From: Mammaliicoccus lentus
GTDB taxonomy: Bacteria > Bacillota > Bacilli > Staphylococcales > Staphylococcaceae
DNA: 64,000 nucleotides
Assembly: GCF_002902755.1 (NCBI RefSeq)
Contig: NZ_PPRS01000007.1
Location: 62,001 to 126,000 of the forward strand
Direction of reading: 5' to 3'
The notes below the pieces were generated by a model. That model ran no database searches, was not told the origin of the DNA, and was given only the letters and a program-made list of their open reading frames with translations. The position numbers and the translations under genes are program-made. Positions within the stretch are counted from its first letter, which is position 1; every line of letters starts with the position of its first letter. Shown here in pieces: positions 29,194-41,662 of this stretch.

Positions 29194-30966
29194 TTATTCT
29201 TCGTCTAAATCTAATTGTAAATGTAATTCTTGTAATTGGCTATTTGATACTTTGCTTGGTGCGTCAGTTAATAAACAAGATGCGCTTGCTGTTTTAGGGA
29301 AAGCAATTGTATCGCGTAAATTAGTTCTACCAGCCAATAACATAACAAGTCTATCCAACCCTAAAGCAATTCCACCATGTGGAGGTGCTCCATATTTAAA
29401 CGCTTCTATTAAGAAACCGAATTGTTCTTGAGCTTCCTCATCTGTAAACCCTAAAGCTTTAAACATTTTTTCTTGTAAGTCAGATTTGTGGATTCTGATT
29501 GAACCCCCACCTAATTCAAATCCATTTAATACAATGTCATAAGCATTTGCTTCAACATTTGTAGGATCTGTTTCTAACATATCTTCGTGTTCTTTTTTAG
29601 GAGCAGTGAATGGATGATGGGCAGCAACATAACGGTTAGTATCTTCGTCATATTCAAATAATGGCCAATCTGTAACCCATAAGAAGTTATATTGATTAGG
29701 ATCTATTAAGCCACGTTCTTTACCAAGTTTATTTCTTAATTGAGCTAAACTAGCTGCAACAACATCTTTTTTATCTGCAACAAATAGAATTAAATCACCA
29801 GATTTTGCTTCTGTTTCTTTTAATAATTCTTCTGTGTGTGATTCATTAAAGAATTTGCTAATTGGACCGTTTAATCCTTCATCAGTTACTTTAACCCAAG
29901 CTAAACCTTTAGCTCCGTATATACTTGCAAATGATTGTAATTGATCAATATCTTTTCTTGAATAGTCGTCTGCTCCATTTTCAACAACTATCGCTTTAAC
30001 TTCCCCACCGTTTTCAACAGCACCTTTAAATACTTTGAATTCCATTTGTGAAGCTAATTGTGATAAATTGATTAATTCCATACCGAAACGTGTATCTGGT
30101 TTATCAATACCATATCTCTCCATTGCTTCAGCGTAAGTCATACGAGGGAATGGTGTCGTAATATCGATTCCTTTAACGTCTTTCATAATACGTTTCATTA
30201 AACCTTCGTTCATTGTCATAACATCTTCTTGATCAACGAAACTCATTTCGATATCTATTTGAGTAAACTCAGGCTGTCTATCAGCTCTTAAATCTTCATC
30301 TCTGAAACATTTAACGATTTGATAATACTTATCAAAACCGCCTATCATTAATAACTGTTTAAAAATTTGTGGTGATTGAGGTAATGCATAAAATTCACCA
30401 TCATGGACACGTGATGGAACTAAGTAGTCTCTAGCCCCTTCTGGTGTTGATTTCGTTAAAACAGGTGTTTCAACCTCAAAGAAATCTCCTTCATCTAAGT
30501 AGTTTCTAACAGAGCGTGTAATTTGATGTCTCATTTTAAATGTTTGAGCTAAACTTTCTCTACGTAAATCTATATATCTATATTTAAGACGAACATTTTC
30601 ATCTATATCATTTACATCTGTAATTGAGAACGGTGGTGTTTCAGATTCATTTAATATTTCTATACTTGAAACTTGCACTTCTACTTTACCAGTTTTAATT
30701 TTATCATTAACTGATTTTTCATCTCTTTTAGTTACTTGACCTTTAACTTGTATAACATATTCAGAACGAACTTTATCAGCAATTTTTAAAGCTTCATCTG
30801 AAAAATCTGGGTTAAAAACAATTTGTACTACGCCTTCACGGTCACGTAAATCTATAAAAATAAGTCCGCCAAGGTCACGTCTTTTTTGTACCCATCCGTT
30901 TAAAGTTACTGTCTGTCCAATATATTCTTCTGTTACACTTCCACAATAAGTTGTTCTTTTATTCAT
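29194..30966 (-). CDS. aspS: Aspartyl-tRNA synthetase
   Basis: A 590-residue bacterial-type class IIb synthetase. An OB-fold anticodon-binding domain (about residues 1-110) includes [20 protein letters not shown]. Motif 2 is [18 protein letters not shown] near residue 220. The GAD insertion domain covers about residues 290-410. Motif 3 is [16 protein letters not shown] near residue 535. It charges tRNA-Asp. The start overlaps the hisS stop by one base, so hisS and aspS share the histidine T-box transcript. Confidence 0.97.
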   Translation of the reverse strand: MNKRTTYCGSVTEEYIGQTVTLNGWVQKRRDLGGLIFIDLRDREGVVQIVFNPDFSDEALKIADKVRSEYVIQVKGQVTKRDEKSVNDKIKTGKVEVQVSSIEILNESETPPFSITDVNDIDENVRLKYRYIDLRRESLAQTFKMRHQITRSVRNYLDEGDFFEVETPVLTKSTPEGARDYLVPSRVHDGEFYALPQSPQIFKQLLMIGGFDKYYQIVKCFRDEDLRADRQPEFTQIDIEMSFVDQEDVMTMNEGLMKRIMKDVKGIDITTPFPRMTYAEAMERYGIDKPDTRFGMELINLSQLASQMEFKVFKGAVENGGEVKAIVVENGADDYSRKDIDQLQSFASIYGAKGLAWVKVTDEGLNGPISKFFNESHTEELLKETEAKSGDLILFVADKKDVVAASLAQLRNKLGKERGLIDPNQYNFLWVTDWPLFEYDEDTNRYVAAHHPFTAPKKEHEDMLETDPTNVEANAYDIVLNGFELGGGSIRIHKSDLQEKMFKALGFTDEEAQEQFGFLIEAFKYGAPPHGGIALGLDRLVMLLAGRTNLRDTIAFPKTASASCLLTDAPSKVSNSQLQELHLQLDLDEE

Positions 30967-32231
30967 TATGATTCCACCTTTAAATAATTCTCTAATTCTG
31001 AAAATGCTACTGGTTCACTTTCGCCAGTTTTCATATTTTTAACTTCTACTTGCTCTTTTTGTAATTCATCTTCACCAATAACAATTGTATAAGTTGCATT
31101 TAATCTGTCAGCTTGTTTCATTTGGCCTTTTAATTTTCTACTTAAGTAATCTTTGTCACAACTAATACCTGCTAATCTTAGTTTATTAAGTAATTCTACT
31201 GAATAATGATCAGCTTGCTCTCCCATAGTAGCAATGAATAAATCTATAGAGTCTTCTTGTTCTATTTCAATGCCTTCCGCCTCTAGAGCGAGCAATAGTC
31301 TTTCAATACTTAAAGCAAATCCTATACCTGTTTCTTTTGGACCATCTAATAATTCTAATAATCCATTATAACGTCCACCGCCACATAGAGTTGTAATAGC
31401 TCCGAATCCTTCTGCATTGCTCATTACTTCAAATGCAGTGTGCGTATAATAATCTAAACCACGTACTAAATTGCTATCAATTTCATATTCAATACCAATT
31501 TCATCTAATAGTGTTTTAACTTCTTCGAAATAACTTTTTGAATAATCATTCAAGTATTCAGTAATTTTCGGCGCATTTTTTACAGCTTCTTTATCTCGAT
31601 CAACTTTACAATCTAGAATGCGCATTGGATTTGTATAAAGTCTGTTTTGACAATCTTGACAAAATGTATCAATGACTGGCTCAAAATGTTCTTGTAATGC
31701 TTTAGAATAATCTGCTCTTGATTCAGCATCACCAATACTGTTAATAACTAGTTTTAAGTTTTTCAAACCGAATGACTGATAAATGTGTACAAGCATTGCA
31801 ATAATTTCAACATCGATTGCAGGATTTTCTGATCCAATTGCTTCTACTCCAAATTGAACGAATTGACGATAACGTCCTTTTTGTTTTCTTTCGTATCTAA
31901 ACATAGGACCAGTATAATATAATTTTACAGGCTGATTCGCATTACCTTGCATTTTATTTTCTATGAAACTTCTCACTACACTAGCAGTACCCTCAGGTCT
32001 CAATGTGAGACTTCTATCACCTTTATCTTTAAATGTGTACATTTCTTTCTGTACGACATCAGTTGAATCTCCAACACCTCTACTAAATAAATCCGTGCTT
32101 TCAAATATAGGTGTTCTAATTTCTTTATAATTATAAATTTTCATCAGTTCGTGTAATTTATTTTCAATATACTGCCATTTATAACTATCTTTCGGCAAAA
32201 TATCTTGTGTGCCACGTGGTATATTTATCAT
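30966..32231 (-). CDS. hisS: Histidyl-tRNA synthetase
   Basis: A 421-residue class II synthetase. It begins [19 protein letters not shown]. Motif 1 lies around residue 45, motif 2 in [19 protein letters not shown] near residue 110, and the HisA/HisB motifs in [15 protein letters not shown] and [15 protein letters not shown] near residues 260-295. The C-terminal anticodon-binding domain begins near residue 325. It charges tRNA-His. The leader contains a T-box with a CAC histidine specifier, and aspS follows in the same operon. Confidence 0.97.
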   Translation of the reverse strand: MINIPRGTQDILPKDSYKWQYIENKLHELMKIYNYKEIRTPIFESTDLFSRGVGDSTDVVQKEMYTFKDKGDRSLTLRPEGTASVVRSFIENKMQGNANQPVKLYYTGPMFRYERKQKGRYRQFVQFGVEAIGSENPAIDVEIIAMLVHIYQSFGLKNLKLVINSIGDAESRADYSKALQEHFEPVIDTFCQDCQNRLYTNPMRILDCKVDRDKEAVKNAPKITEYLNDYSKSYFEEVKTLLDEIGIEYEIDSNLVRGLDYYTHTAFEVMSNAEGFGAITTLCGGGRYNGLLELLDGPKETGIGFALSIERLLLALEAEGIEIEQEDSIDLFIATMGEQADHYSVELLNKLRLAGISCDKDYLSRKLKGQMKQADRLNATYTIVIGEDELQKEQVEVKNMKTGESEPVAFSELENYLKVES

Positions 32232-32249
32232 TTAATTTCCTCCTTAAAA

Positions 32250-32480
32250 TTAAAAAAGTCCCTTGTATGCTTAATAAACATACAAGGGACGAAGATTCCG
32301 TGTTGCCACCCTAATTAGTATTCTCTATAAAAGAATACTCACTTAACAACATTGTAACGGATGTCAATCGATCTTACTTTCATAAGATTCCCTCTTCTTG
32401 TGTTCAAAAGTATACGTGGCATCTTTATAACTTTCAGCACATGTTATAATCTCTGTGTTCAGCCTAAAGTGTATACTATT
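32250..32480 (-). promoter_or_regulatory. T-box riboswitch (histidine) in the hisS leader
   Basis: The minus-strand leader contains the T-box core AGGGTGGCAACACGG at about 32297-32311. The terminator hairpin GTCCCTTGTATG...CATACAAGGGAC with a T run follows. In stem I, TTTGAACACAAGAAG presents CAC as the likely specifier codon for histidine. An AGAGATTATAAC segment upstream matches the distal stem I region. Uncharged tRNA-His should increase readthrough into hisS and aspS. Confidence 0.92.
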
Positions 32481-32552
32481 CAAGAATAAACGGTAAGTTT
32501 ATATTTAGTAATTTATATTAATAGTAACCCCATAATTAATTTCAGTCAACAT

Positions 32553-33428
32553 TTAATTTGAAAAGTAAACTTTCAAACCATCTACAATACCAGTTTCAAC
32601 TATGTGTCTGTATTTGCGATCAACGATTAAGTTTTCATCAGTTGGGTTGCTTATATATCCAAGTTCTAATAATACAGCAGGTGACTTAGCTTGTCTAATA
32701 ACTTGGAAGTTTTCATTTCTTACCCCTCTATCAGACAAGATAGACTTTTGATTGATTGAAGTGTGTAAAGTTTTTGCGAAATCTTTATGACTTTCATGAT
32801 GATAATAAACTGTTAAACCATGTGGATTAGAAGATTCAAGTGCGTCATTATGTATGCTTATGAATACATCTCCATCAGCTTGTCTATCTTTTAATTTAAC
32901 GTACTCATCTTTTGAACGTGTTAATTTTACTTTAGCACCTTCATCTTTTAACATTTTTTCCAATTCTTTAGCAGTTTTTAACGTCATTACTTTTTCTGTT
33001 ACGTCTTTGTGTTTGGAGCTTGCCGCGCCTTGATCACTTCCACCATGCCCTGGATCAAGTACAATGGTTTTACCCTTTAATGGTTTTTGGACTGGATCCA
33101 CATCTTCTTTAATATCTAAATTTGTATGCCAACCAGCAATCCAACCCTTTTCATTGTCACTATTAATGACTTCAAACCATTTACCTTCTCTATCTATGAT
33201 TTCAAACTTATCTCCATCTTTAACATCAAATATAATTGGATAAAATGCAGCTGGACCGGTTCTCAGTTCACCATCTTCTATCATAGAAAGTGACTTAGGT
33301 TCTTCATCTTCTTGTGTTAAGAGATTAATAATAATAATAATAATTAATGCTAATAATATTAATCCCACGATAATAATCGGTATTGGCTTTAGTTTCTTTT
33401 TTTTAAACCATAAGCTTATTCGGTTCAT
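32553..33428 (-). CDS. N-acetylmuramoyl-L-alanine amidase with SH3b domain
   Basis: A 291-residue membrane-anchored cell-wall hydrolase. A basic N-terminus precedes one hydrophobic helix at about residues 14-38. A bacterial SH3 domain follows (about 50-105), then an Amidase_3 domain. Zinc ligands are visible as His in [12 protein letters not shown], Glu in [10 protein letters not shown] and His in ISIHNDAL. The catalytic Glu lies in [11 protein letters not shown]. It would cleave the bond between muramic acid and L-alanine. The start overlaps the dtd stop by four bases. Which staphylococcal amidase it corresponds to cannot be settled from the sequence alone. Confidence 0.9.
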   Translation of the reverse strand: MNRISLWFKKKKLKPIPIIIVGLILLALIIIIIINLLTQEDEEPKSLSMIEDGELRTGPAAFYPIIFDVKDGDKFEIIDREGKWFEVINSDNEKGWIAGWHTNLDIKEDVDPVQKPLKGKTIVLDPGHGGSDQGAASSKHKDVTEKVMTLKTAKELEKMLKDEGAKVKLTRSKDEYVKLKDRQADGDVFISIHNDALESSNPHGLTVYYHHESHKDFAKTLHTSINQKSILSDRGVRNENFQVIRQAKSPAVLLELGYISNPTDENLIVDRKYRHIVETGIVDGLKVYFSN

Positions 33429-33877
33429 TGAATAATACCATCCTTGCTTTCGAAAATAATCGTTATTGGACCATCATTAACAAGTGATATATCCATATGT
33501 GCACCAAATTCACCACTTTTGACAGGTATACCATAAGAAGCTAATTGTTCATTAAAATATCTATATATATTGTTAGCTTCGGTTGGTTCTTTAGCATTCG
33601 TAAACCCAGGTCTATTTCCTTTTTTTACTGAAGCATATATTGTGAATTGTGAAATAGATAGTATTTCCCCATCAATTTGATGTATATCTAAATTCATTTT
33701 ACCTTGGTCATCTTCAAAAATTCGAGTTTTGGCGATTTTTTTAGCAATGGCGTCAGCATCTTTATACGTTGACTCTTCACCAACTCCTACTAGCAATAAA
33801 AAACCTTGTTTAATTTCATTTTGAATATTTTCAGATGTCACTTTAGCTTGACTTACTTTTTGTAAAACAACTTTCAA
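33425..33877 (-). CDS. dtd: D-aminoacyl-tRNA deacylase
   Basis: A 150-residue DTD protein, starting with TTG at 33877 behind AGAGGTG. This start gives the family's usual length; a frame reaching 33898 only adds residues that overlap relA. The hallmark [19 protein letters not shown] near residue 78 contains the SQFTL-like motif. The second hallmark, the NxGP-like VNDGPITI motif, is near the C-terminus. It removes D-amino acids from tRNA. It is coupled to relA upstream and the amidase downstream. Confidence 0.95.
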   Translation of the reverse strand: MKVVLQKVSQAKVTSENIQNEIKQGFLLLVGVGEESTYKDADAIAKKIAKTRIFEDDQGKMNLDIHQIDGEILSISQFTIYASVKKGNRPGFTNAKEPTEANNIYRYFNEQLASYGIPVKSGEFGAHMDISLVNDGPITIIFESKDGIIQ

Positions 33878-33888
33878 AATATCACCTC

Positions 33889-36078
33889 TTAATTCCATAC
33901 ACGGGTAACTGTATAGATATCGCCTAATTGTTTTATTTTATCAACAATTCGATAAACGTCATTAACGTTTTTAACCATAACACTTATGTTTATAACAGCA
34001 TTTTTATCTATATCAGCTTTACCTGAAACTTTTACTAATTGTACTTTAATTGAATTTACAACTTGCAAGACTTCATTTAACAAGCCATTTCGATCGTATC
34101 CTGTAATTTCCAAATCAACTTGGTAACTTTTTTGTTCATTTGTATTTTTAACCCATTCTACATCAATTAATCTCTCGGTTTCATTAATAATATTAGGGCA
34201 ATCTTTTCTATGTACTTTTACCCCATGTCCTTTTGTAATGTAGCCGATGATATCATCACCAGGGATAGGGTTACAGCACTTCGATAATTTGATTAACATA
34301 TTGTCCAAGCCCTCTACATAAACACCTGTTTCAGTACGTATATCATTTTTAATCGGCATAGACTTACTGACTTCTTGAACTTGGTTTAATGACTGTTTTT
34401 TACGTTCTATTCTAATTTTTTCAGATAATCTATTAACAGCTTGTAACGCGGTGATGCCTCCAAATCCTACTGCTGCATATAAATCATCTTCGTTCGAAAA
34501 ATTATATTTCTCATTTACATTTTTGATATTCTCAGAAGTTAATACTTCATCTACGTTGAAACCTTGTTCTTTAATTTCAGCTTCAATCATAAACTTGCCT
34601 TTTTCAATGTTTGCAGATCTATCTTGTTTCTTAAAGAAACTGCGAATTTTGCTTTTAGCACTTGAAGAACGCACAATTTTCAACCAATCTCGACTCGGTC
34701 CATATGAATGTTTACTCGTTCTAATTTCAACTATATCTCCAGTAGATAATTTATAATCAATCGGCACGATTTTACCGTTTACTTTTGCTCCTATCATCTT
34801 ATTCCCCACTTCACTGTGGACAGAGTAAGCAAAGTCTATTGGTACAGCACCATAAGGAAGTTCTACAACATCACTTTCTGGCGTAAAGACGTAAACTTTA
34901 TCACTTTGTAAATCATATTTTAATGATTCCATAAATTCTTCAGCGTCTGGAGATGTGTTATCTGTTTCAGCTATCTCTTGTAACCAACTCATTTTTTGTA
35001 AATATTCTTCAGATTTATTGCTTAAGTTTTTACCTTCTTTATAAGCCCAATGAGCAGCAACACCATGTTCAGCTATTTCATGCATCTCATATGTTCTGAT
35101 TTGAATTTCTAAAGGATCGCCATTTGGTCCAACTACCGTTGTATGCAATGATTGATACATATTTTGTTTTGGCATAGCTATATAGTCTTTAAATCTGCCA
35201 GGCATAGGTTTCCAAAGTGTGTGCACTAAGCCCAATACAGCATAACAATCTTTAATAGATGGCACTATGACTCTAATAGCTAATAAATCAAATATTTGTT
35301 CAAATTGCTTTTTTTGTTTAACCATTTTTCTATAGATGCTATATATATGTTTAGGTCGTCCGCTTATGTCGCCAGAAATATCCATAACTTCCATTTCTGA
35401 TTCAATATCTTTAACAGCATTAGCAATATATGTTTCACGTTCACTTCTTTTTTTCTTCATAAGATTAACTATTCTGAAATATTGAACGCTATCTATATAT
35501 CTTAAAGAAATATCCTCCAGTTCCCATTTAATCGTATTAATACCTAATCTATGAGCTAAAGGTGCGTATATTTCCAATGTTTCTTTTGCTATTCTTTTTT
35601 GCTTTTCTTTTGGCATGGCTTTTAAAGTTCTGACGTTATGAAGCCTATCTGCTAATTTCACAAGTATAACTCTTACGTCCTTAGCGATTGCTATAAATAG
35701 TTTACGATGGTTTTCAGCTTGCTGCGTTTCTTTTGATTTATATTTTACTTTTTTAAGTTTTGTCACACCATCTACTATAATTGCAACTTCTTCATTAAAC
35801 ATTTCAACCAAATCATCGTAAGTATAAGGTGTATCCTCAATTACATCATGTAAAAATCCAGCAACAATTGTTGGGCCATCTAACTTCATTTCAGTCAAAA
35901 TACCTGCAACTTGTATTGGATGCATAATATAAGGTAAATTATTTTTTCTAATTTGGCCTTGATGTGCTTTAAAAGCTAAATCGTAACTTTTTTCAACTAA
36001 TTTGTAAGCTTCTTCGGATAAGTAGCTTTTAGCTTTATATAAAACATCATCAGCACTATAAGGATATTCTTTATTCAT
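33889..36078 (-). CDS. relA: Bifunctional (p)ppGpp synthetase/hydrolase (Rel/RSH)
   Basis: A 729-residue long RSH protein. The HD hydrolase domain has the HD pair in [12 protein letters not shown] near residue 75. The synthetase domain has [19 protein letters not shown] near residue 297. The TGS domain, [14 protein letters not shown], starts near residue 393. A zinc-finger/helical region includes [12 protein letters not shown] near residue 600, and a C-terminal ACT domain is at about 655-725. Both catalytic cores are intact, so it should make and degrade the alarmone. It stands upstream of dtd. Confidence 0.97.
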   Translation of the reverse strand: MNKEYPYSADDVLYKAKSYLSEEAYKLVEKSYDLAFKAHQGQIRKNNLPYIMHPIQVAGILTEMKLDGPTIVAGFLHDVIEDTPYTYDDLVEMFNEEVAIIVDGVTKLKKVKYKSKETQQAENHRKLFIAIAKDVRVILVKLADRLHNVRTLKAMPKEKQKRIAKETLEIYAPLAHRLGINTIKWELEDISLRYIDSVQYFRIVNLMKKKRSERETYIANAVKDIESEMEVMDISGDISGRPKHIYSIYRKMVKQKKQFEQIFDLLAIRVIVPSIKDCYAVLGLVHTLWKPMPGRFKDYIAMPKQNMYQSLHTTVVGPNGDPLEIQIRTYEMHEIAEHGVAAHWAYKEGKNLSNKSEEYLQKMSWLQEIAETDNTSPDAEEFMESLKYDLQSDKVYVFTPESDVVELPYGAVPIDFAYSVHSEVGNKMIGAKVNGKIVPIDYKLSTGDIVEIRTSKHSYGPSRDWLKIVRSSSAKSKIRSFFKKQDRSANIEKGKFMIEAEIKEQGFNVDEVLTSENIKNVNEKYNFSNEDDLYAAVGFGGITALQAVNRLSEKIRIERKKQSLNQVQEVSKSMPIKNDIRTETGVYVEGLDNMLIKLSKCCNPIPGDDIIGYITKGHGVKVHRKDCPNIINETERLIDVEWVKNTNEQKSYQVDLEITGYDRNGLLNEVLQVVNSIKVQLVKVSGKADIDKNAVINISVMVKNVNDVYRIVDKIKQLGDIYTVTRVWN

Positions 36079-36172
36079 AGGGACACCACCTCATCACAAA
36101 TTTCTCTTTAATATTACTATTATAGCAATTAATATAAGTAATATGCCACATATAATTATTATATTTAATCTA

Positions 36173-36207
36173 AAAATAAAATAGTCACAAAAGTGACTAT
36201 TTTATTT
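36173..36207 (-). terminator. Rho-independent terminator after apt
   Basis: A hairpin with arms AAAATAGTCAC and GTGACTATTTT lies just after the apt stop and before the relA leader. Confidence 0.85.
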
Positions 36208-36220
36208 GAGTATTTACATA

Positions 36221-36739
36221 CTATTCATCATATGAAATTAAAGATACAACATCGTATCCTTTTAGTTTATCTATTCCGTGTAAATATTTCAATTCTATTA
36301 AGAAAGCAATACCTACTACAATACCACCTAGTGATTCCACCAAATGGATAGCAGCTTCTATTGTACCGCCTGTTGCTAATAAATCATCAGTAATAAGCAC
36401 ACGTTGACCAGGTTTAATTGCGTCTCTATGCATTGTTAAAACGTTAGAGCCATATTCTAAATCATATTCATAACGAATAACTTCACGAGGTAATTTACCT
36501 TCTTTACGAACAGGTGCAAAACCAATTCCCATAGCATAAGACACAGGGCACCCTATAATGAATCCTCTTGCTTCAGGTCCAACTACTACATCTACTTGTT
36601 TGTTTTTAGCATAACTTACAATTTGGTCAGTTGCATATTTATATGCTTCCCCATTGTCCATAATTGTTGTAATATCTTTAAAATTAACCCCTTCTTTTGG
36701 CCAATCTTGTACTTCTGAAACATATTGTTTTAAATCCAT
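36221..36739 (-). CDS. apt: Adenine phosphoribosyltransferase
   Basis: A 172-residue type I phosphoribosyltransferase. It begins [35 protein letters not shown] near residue 50 binds pyrophosphate, and the PRPP motif [13 protein letters not shown] lies near residue 112. It converts adenine plus PRPP to AMP. The start overlaps the last base of recJ, and the recJ-apt-relA order is conserved in Bacilli. Confidence 0.97.
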   Translation of the reverse strand: MDLKQYVSEVQDWPKEGVNFKDITTIMDNGEAYKYATDQIVSYAKNKQVDVVVGPEARGFIIGCPVSYAMGIGFAPVRKEGKLPREVIRYEYDLEYGSNVLTMHRDAIKPGQRVLITDDLLATGGTIEAAIHLVESLGGIVVGIAFLIELKYLHGIDKLKGYDVVSLISYDE

Positions 36740-39033
36740 TAAACTTCCTCCTCAACGTTGCCTATCAATGACTGAATCCATTTGATTAAAGATTGACTGT
36801 CATTATATAACAATGTCTTTTCAATTTCTATTTGTCTTTTCTTCTCTTGATACAACGGCGCACTTTGAATGCTATTCTTTTCCGCTTCTTTATTCACTTT
36901 TATTATACCATCATTTATTGTAATAAAGTCTAATTCATAAAAGCAATTTAATATGAATTTTAATTGATCAGGTTTAATTTTCAAAAATTGACAAAGTTGC
37001 ATACCTTCAGTTTGAATATTTGTTTCTGCTTTACTGAGTAATGCTTTATATGTTTCTTTAAATTTTTGTTCATTAGGTAAACCTTCAAAGTATGAATTAG
37101 ATTGACCTTTAAAAACTAAATAATATTTATCTGCATTAACTTGATTTAAAGTTGTTTTTAAATCATCTAAATCTTTTGGTAAATCTCTAAGCACACACGC
37201 TTCAACATTTCTTTCATATCCTTCTCCATAGAACACATATCTATCATTTAGTTTTTCTTCTGTTGAATTAACTACAAACAAAGCGTCTTTTTGATTAATT
37301 TTCAATAAGTCTTGTTTATTTTTACTTCTATAATCGAATACTGTATGTTCATTACCTAACTCTAAATCTTTTACGATTATTTGTGGAGATTGATGTCCAT
37401 TCCATTCGTTTACATTTAAGCTGCCCGCTATATTAATAGTTGTTTCATTTGTTATGTCGTGTTGAAGATGTCCGAAATTCCAATGAAGTGCTGCAATATT
37501 TTTGTCGGTTAATGTAAGTTTTAAATGTTTTTCACTTTGTCCAATACCTTTTACCGAATTAACCTGCACATTTTTCACTGCAAATAATGGTGCAGAAATA
37601 TCAGTTCCAAAAGGTCGTAATCTCTCTAAGTCAAAAATATTTTCAACTGAAATGTCAGATACTTGAATTTCTGAATCCACAGTTAATTGCGGTAATAGTG
37701 GTTTACCTTCTGTTAACTTATACATTTCATCATTTAAAGCTTTTTTTAATGATTCTATAGCATCAATATCTAACGTCATACCTGCTGCCATATGATGACC
37801 ACCAAACTTTTGTATAAGTTCAGAGTTATTTTGAAGAAATTCAAACATAGATACTTGTTCAATACTTCTAGCTGATCCTTTAGCATGATTTTGCTCTATA
37901 TCCACATTTAACAAGATAGTTGGTAAATGATATTGTTCAACAATTCTTGATGCTACTATTCCGAGAACACCCTCGTTCCAATCTTCTTTTGCTAAAACTA
38001 AAAATTGTGCGTTGGTGTCAATTTGTTCTTGAGCGAGCACAAGAGCTTCTTCTGTAATAGTTTCAACTATTGCTTTTCTTTCAGTATTAAAATGATCCAC
38101 TTCTTCAGCAAGAAATGTCGCTTCATCGCTGTCTTCACACATCAATAATTCACATGCTAATCTAGCATCATCCAGACGACCAACCGCATTTAATCTTGGG
38201 CCAATTATAAATCCTACAGTTTGTTCACTGACTTCATCAGTGTAATCTGCGACTTCTAATAGTGCTTTAATACCTGGGGAAGGTTTTTCATTTAAAATGT
38301 TTAAACCTCTCTTGACCATATATCTATTCTCATCAGTTAAACTCACTAAATCTGCAATAGTACCGATTGCTACAAGTCCAAGAAAATAATCGGGCAAGTC
38401 CGCCTTAAGTGCTTTACATAATTTATAAGAAACCCCTACACCTGCTAAATATTCAAATGGATAGTCGAAGTCAGGGTGCACAGGATGGACGATAGCATAT
38501 GCATTAGGTTTTGTAATACCAAATTCGTGATGATCTGTTACGATAACGTCTATCCCCAATTCATTAGCAATATCTATTTCATGATGCCCTTGAACACCAT
38601 TGTCTACTGTAATGATTAAAGTAACGTCCTCATCATGAGCATTGCGAAATGCCCCTTCACTTGGACCATATCCTTCTGTAAATCTATTCGGAATATACCA
38701 ACCGACTTGAGCTCCAAGTGATTCTAACGTTTTTACGAGAATTGTTGTTGATGTCACACCATCAGCATCATAATCACCATATACTAATATTTTCTCACTA
38801 TTTTCTATAGCTTTATGTATTCTTGAAACAGCTTTCTCCATATCACTTAACAACATAGGATCATGAAAAAGTTCTTCTTTAGAAAGTAAATGTTCGATAT
38901 CAGTTTGTGTTGTATAACCTTTAGAAACTAATGCTTTTTCTAATAGCGGGGAAATATTAAATTTTTTAATTATCTGTTTGTCTATTTCTATAGTTTGTCT
39001 AGGTATAGACCATTGATAACGTGCTTTAGTCAT
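36739..39033 (-). CDS. recJ: Single-stranded-DNA-specific exonuclease RecJ
   Basis: About 764 residues. The DHH domain motifs are in [16 protein letters not shown] near residue 80 and VTDHHE near residue 165. The DHHA1 domain has [11 protein letters not shown] near residue 410. The extended C-terminal domain is typical of Firmicute RecJ. It is a 5'-3' exonuclease in recombination and mismatch repair. The start at 39033 has AGGAG seven bases upstream; the frame to 39048 has none. Confidence 0.95.
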   Translation of the reverse strand: MTKARYQWSIPRQTIEIDKQIIKKFNISPLLEKALVSKGYTTQTDIEHLLSKEELFHDPMLLSDMEKAVSRIHKAIENSEKILVYGDYDADGVTSTTILVKTLESLGAQVGWYIPNRFTEGYGPSEGAFRNAHDEDVTLIITVDNGVQGHHEIDIANELGIDVIVTDHHEFGITKPNAYAIVHPVHPDFDYPFEYLAGVGVSYKLCKALKADLPDYFLGLVAIGTIADLVSLTDENRYMVKRGLNILNEKPSPGIKALLEVADYTDEVSEQTVGFIIGPRLNAVGRLDDARLACELLMCEDSDEATFLAEEVDHFNTERKAIVETITEEALVLAQEQIDTNAQFLVLAKEDWNEGVLGIVASRIVEQYHLPTILLNVDIEQNHAKGSARSIEQVSMFEFLQNNSELIQKFGGHHMAAGMTLDIDAIESLKKALNDEMYKLTEGKPLLPQLTVDSEIQVSDISVENIFDLERLRPFGTDISAPLFAVKNVQVNSVKGIGQSEKHLKLTLTDKNIAALHWNFGHLQHDITNETTINIAGSLNVNEWNGHQSPQIIVKDLELGNEHTVFDYRSKNKQDLLKINQKDALFVVNSTEEKLNDRYVFYGEGYERNVEACVLRDLPKDLDDLKTTLNQVNADKYYLVFKGQSNSYFEGLPNEQKFKETYKALLSKAETNIQTEGMQLCQFLKIKPDQLKFILNCFYELDFITINDGIIKVNKEAEKNSIQSAPLYQEKKRQIEIEKTLLYNDSQSLIKWIQSLIGNVEEEV

Positions 39034-39156
39034 AACAAATCTCCTCATTTCTACTCAAAACATTATACATGAAAAATTAATGATTCTCTACTAAACAAAT
39101 TAAGCATATCAAAATAAATATTTTTTGCATAGAATTGATAAACTTCAACTGCATAA

Positions 39157-39206
39157 AAAAGCACTTATCAAAGCAGACACATAAAGTGTAGCTTTGATAA
39201 GTGCTC
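39157..39206 (-). terminator. Rho-independent terminator after secDF
   Basis: Perfect arms AGCACTTATCAAAGC and GCTTTGATAAGTGCT are separated by about 18 bases. A T run follows on the minus strand. Confidence 0.92.
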
Positions 39207-39213
39207 ATGAATT

Positions 39214-41505
39214 TTAAACGAGTATTTTTTCGTCGTTTGATTTTTTCTCTTCGTAGACAACTAATTTGCCGTCATCAGAATTTTTAAGTTGTTTCTTTTT
39301 CAACATGCCCCATAGCGGAACTGCCACGAACACAGATGAGAACACACCTGAAATCAGTCCTATAAGTAATGCTAATGAGAAGTTGAATATACTTGATGAT
39401 CCAAAGATTAATAGTCCAATTACAACTATTACAACGGTTAACACTGTATTAATTGATCTCGTCATTGTTTGTCTAATAGATGAATTTACAATCATATCAA
39501 TTGTTTCTGGGTCTTTTATAACTTTGATTTTACGTAAGTTTTCACGAACCCTATCAAATGTAACGATTGTATCGTTTATGGAATAACCGATTATCGTTAA
39601 TACAGCAGCAATAAATGTAATATCTACTTCTAATCTAAATAAGCTAAACACTGTTACAATCATGAACACATCGTGTAGAAGTGCTAATACTGCAGTAGTT
39701 CCCATTCGCCATTCGAATCTAAATGTAACATAAATGACGATACCAAGCGCTGCAATGCCTAAAGCTTTCAATGCGTTTACTGCGAGCTCTTGGCCAACTA
39801 CAGGAGATACTGTACTAACATTAGGGTCATGACCTAAAGTATCTTTAAAATCAGATTTAACTTTTTTTATCTCCGATTTATCTAAAGCATCTTTAAACTG
39901 TACAGTAGCCATTTTATTACCCGAACCACTTGTCGTAACTTGAGAAGGTTCTAATCCCATATCTTTAAATTGTTTAGATACTTGTTCAGTTTTTATTGCA
40001 TTATCAGATTGTAAATCAACTCTTGTACCACTTGTGAAGTCGATACCGAGATTTAATTTAAATATAGATATTATAATCGCACCAACAATAATAGTTATGA
40101 TACTAAATGTTAAGAACGGTTTTGCAAGTTTAACAAAATTAACTTTATCATAAGGTGTGCTTAAATCATGCACATCTAATTTTTCGCTAATATCATGTCT
40201 TGATTTTTTAGATATGCCGAACCAAGTAAACTTTTTGTTAAAGTAATTTGAGTTAATCAAGATTGATAACAGTAATCTTGTTAAGAATACTGATGCTACA
40301 AAACTCATCAGAATAGATAGTAATAACATTGTTGCGAAACCTTTAACGGAACTTTCACCAAATACAAATAATACTAATGCAGCTAATATTGTCGTTAAGT
40401 TAGCATCTAGTATTGTAACAAATGATGAACCCGAACCTTTTTTGAAGGCTTGTTTCAATGTCCTTCCGATTCTTAACTCATCTTTTATCCGTTCATACAT
40501 AATAATATTCGCGTCTACAGCCATACCTACACCTAACACCAGAGCAGCTAGACCAGGTAAAGTAAGAACACCTGAAATAAAGTTGAATGCTAATAATGTT
40601 AAATAAACATAAGCGCTTAATGTAACAACAGCAACAACACCAGGTAATCTATAGTAGATTAACATGAATAAAAATACGATACCTACACCAATTGTAGAGG
40701 CAAAAATCGTTTCATCTAAAGCATCTTGACCAAACTGAGCACCTACTGAAGTAGAATAAACTTCATCTAATTTAACTGGTAAAGAACCTGAATTTAATAA
40801 GTCAGCGATTTGTTTTGCTTCTTTAACGCCTTCTTCACCTTTAAATCCGCCTGATATTTCTACATTTTCAGAATTGATAGGCTGACTAACTGTCGCTGCA
40901 GAAATATACTTAGGCTCTTTGCCTTCTTGTTCTTTCTTAGCTTCTTTTTCGTAGCTATCTCCATTTTCGTAATCCATCCAAATAACCATCAGGTTTGGAT
41001 TCATTTTAGATACTTTTTCAGTTACTCCTTTAAATTTTTCTGCATCTTTTAATTTAAGTGTAACTGCTACTTCATTTGTATTATCTTTAAAACCTTGTTT
41101 AGCGCCACCTTGTACTAAATCTTTACCTGATAATAGTACATTATCTTTAGCATCTCTAATTGTTAAGTTAGCTTGAGTCGAAAGTACTTCACGAGCCTCG
41201 TTTTGATCTTTAATACCCGCTAATTGTACTCTTATTCTATTGCCTTCCTCAACTTGAATCTTCGGTTCAGAAACACCCAATACGTTAACACGTGATTCCA
41301 AAGTTTTGGCGGTCGATTTAACAGCGTCTTTATCTATTTTGTCACCTTTATCTAAAGGATTGACTTGATAAAGAACTTCAAATCCACCTTGTAAGTCTAG
41401 ACCTAAATTTACATTCTTCGTTATATTTTTACCGGTTGATCCTATTAAAGTAAAAATCAACACCGAGAGAAGTAAAAAGGCTATAATTCTACTACGCTTT
41501 TTCAC
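39214..41505 (-). CDS. secDF: Protein translocase membrane subunits SecD and SecF, fused
   Basis: A 763-residue natural fusion of SecD and SecF, as is usual in staphylococci and bacilli. The start is GTG at 41505 behind AGAGGTG; the frame reaching 41592 lacks a ribosome binding site. The SecD half has the periplasmic-type domain beginning VNLGLDLQGGFEVLYQV and the membrane block ALVLGVGMAVDANIIMYERI. The SecF half contains LNLGIDFTSGTRVDL and IGYSINDTIVTFDRVREN. Twelve membrane segments are expected. The protein uses proton motive force to complete secretion. The yajC gene lies upstream. Confidence 0.96.
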   Translation of the reverse strand: MKKRSRIIAFLLLSVLIFTLIGSTGKNITKNVNLGLDLQGGFEVLYQVNPLDKGDKIDKDAVKSTAKTLESRVNVLGVSEPKIQVEEGNRIRVQLAGIKDQNEAREVLSTQANLTIRDAKDNVLLSGKDLVQGGAKQGFKDNTNEVAVTLKLKDAEKFKGVTEKVSKMNPNLMVIWMDYENGDSYEKEAKKEQEGKEPKYISAATVSQPINSENVEISGGFKGEEGVKEAKQIADLLNSGSLPVKLDEVYSTSVGAQFGQDALDETIFASTIGVGIVFLFMLIYYRLPGVVAVVTLSAYVYLTLLAFNFISGVLTLPGLAALVLGVGMAVDANIIMYERIKDELRIGRTLKQAFKKGSGSSFVTILDANLTTILAALVLFVFGESSVKGFATMLLLSILMSFVASVFLTRLLLSILINSNYFNKKFTWFGISKKSRHDISEKLDVHDLSTPYDKVNFVKLAKPFLTFSIITIIVGAIIISIFKLNLGIDFTSGTRVDLQSDNAIKTEQVSKQFKDMGLEPSQVTTSGSGNKMATVQFKDALDKSEIKKVKSDFKDTLGHDPNVSTVSPVVGQELAVNALKALGIAALGIVIYVTFRFEWRMGTTAVLALLHDVFMIVTVFSLFRLEVDITFIAAVLTIIGYSINDTIVTFDRVRENLRKIKVIKDPETIDMIVNSSIRQTMTRSINTVLTVVIVVIGLLIFGSSSIFNFSLALLIGLISGVFSSVFVAVPLWGMLKKKQLKNSDDGKLVVYEEKKSNDEKILV

Positions 41506-41589
41506 GATAACACCTCTTACTTTTTTTAGTTCACTATATATGTTATAGCATACATTACCAGTTTTTGAATAGTCATAACGTACATGTAT

Positions 41590-41618
41590 CAAAAAAAGAC
41601 ATGGATAACCATGTCTTT
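41590..41618 (-). terminator. Rho-independent terminator after yajC
   Basis: Arms AAAGACATGG and CCATGTCTTT are followed by a T run on the minus strand. They separate yajC from secDF. Confidence 0.88.
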
Positions 41619-41662
41619 AACGTTAAATATATTAAACTAATTCCATCAAAATGTAAACTTTT

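Noticed and set aside
41506-41592. 29-residue N-terminal extension of SecDF
   Set aside because: No ribosome binding site is seen for the upstream ATG. The GTG at 41505 has AGAGGTG and begins the usual basic-then-hydrophobic segment.
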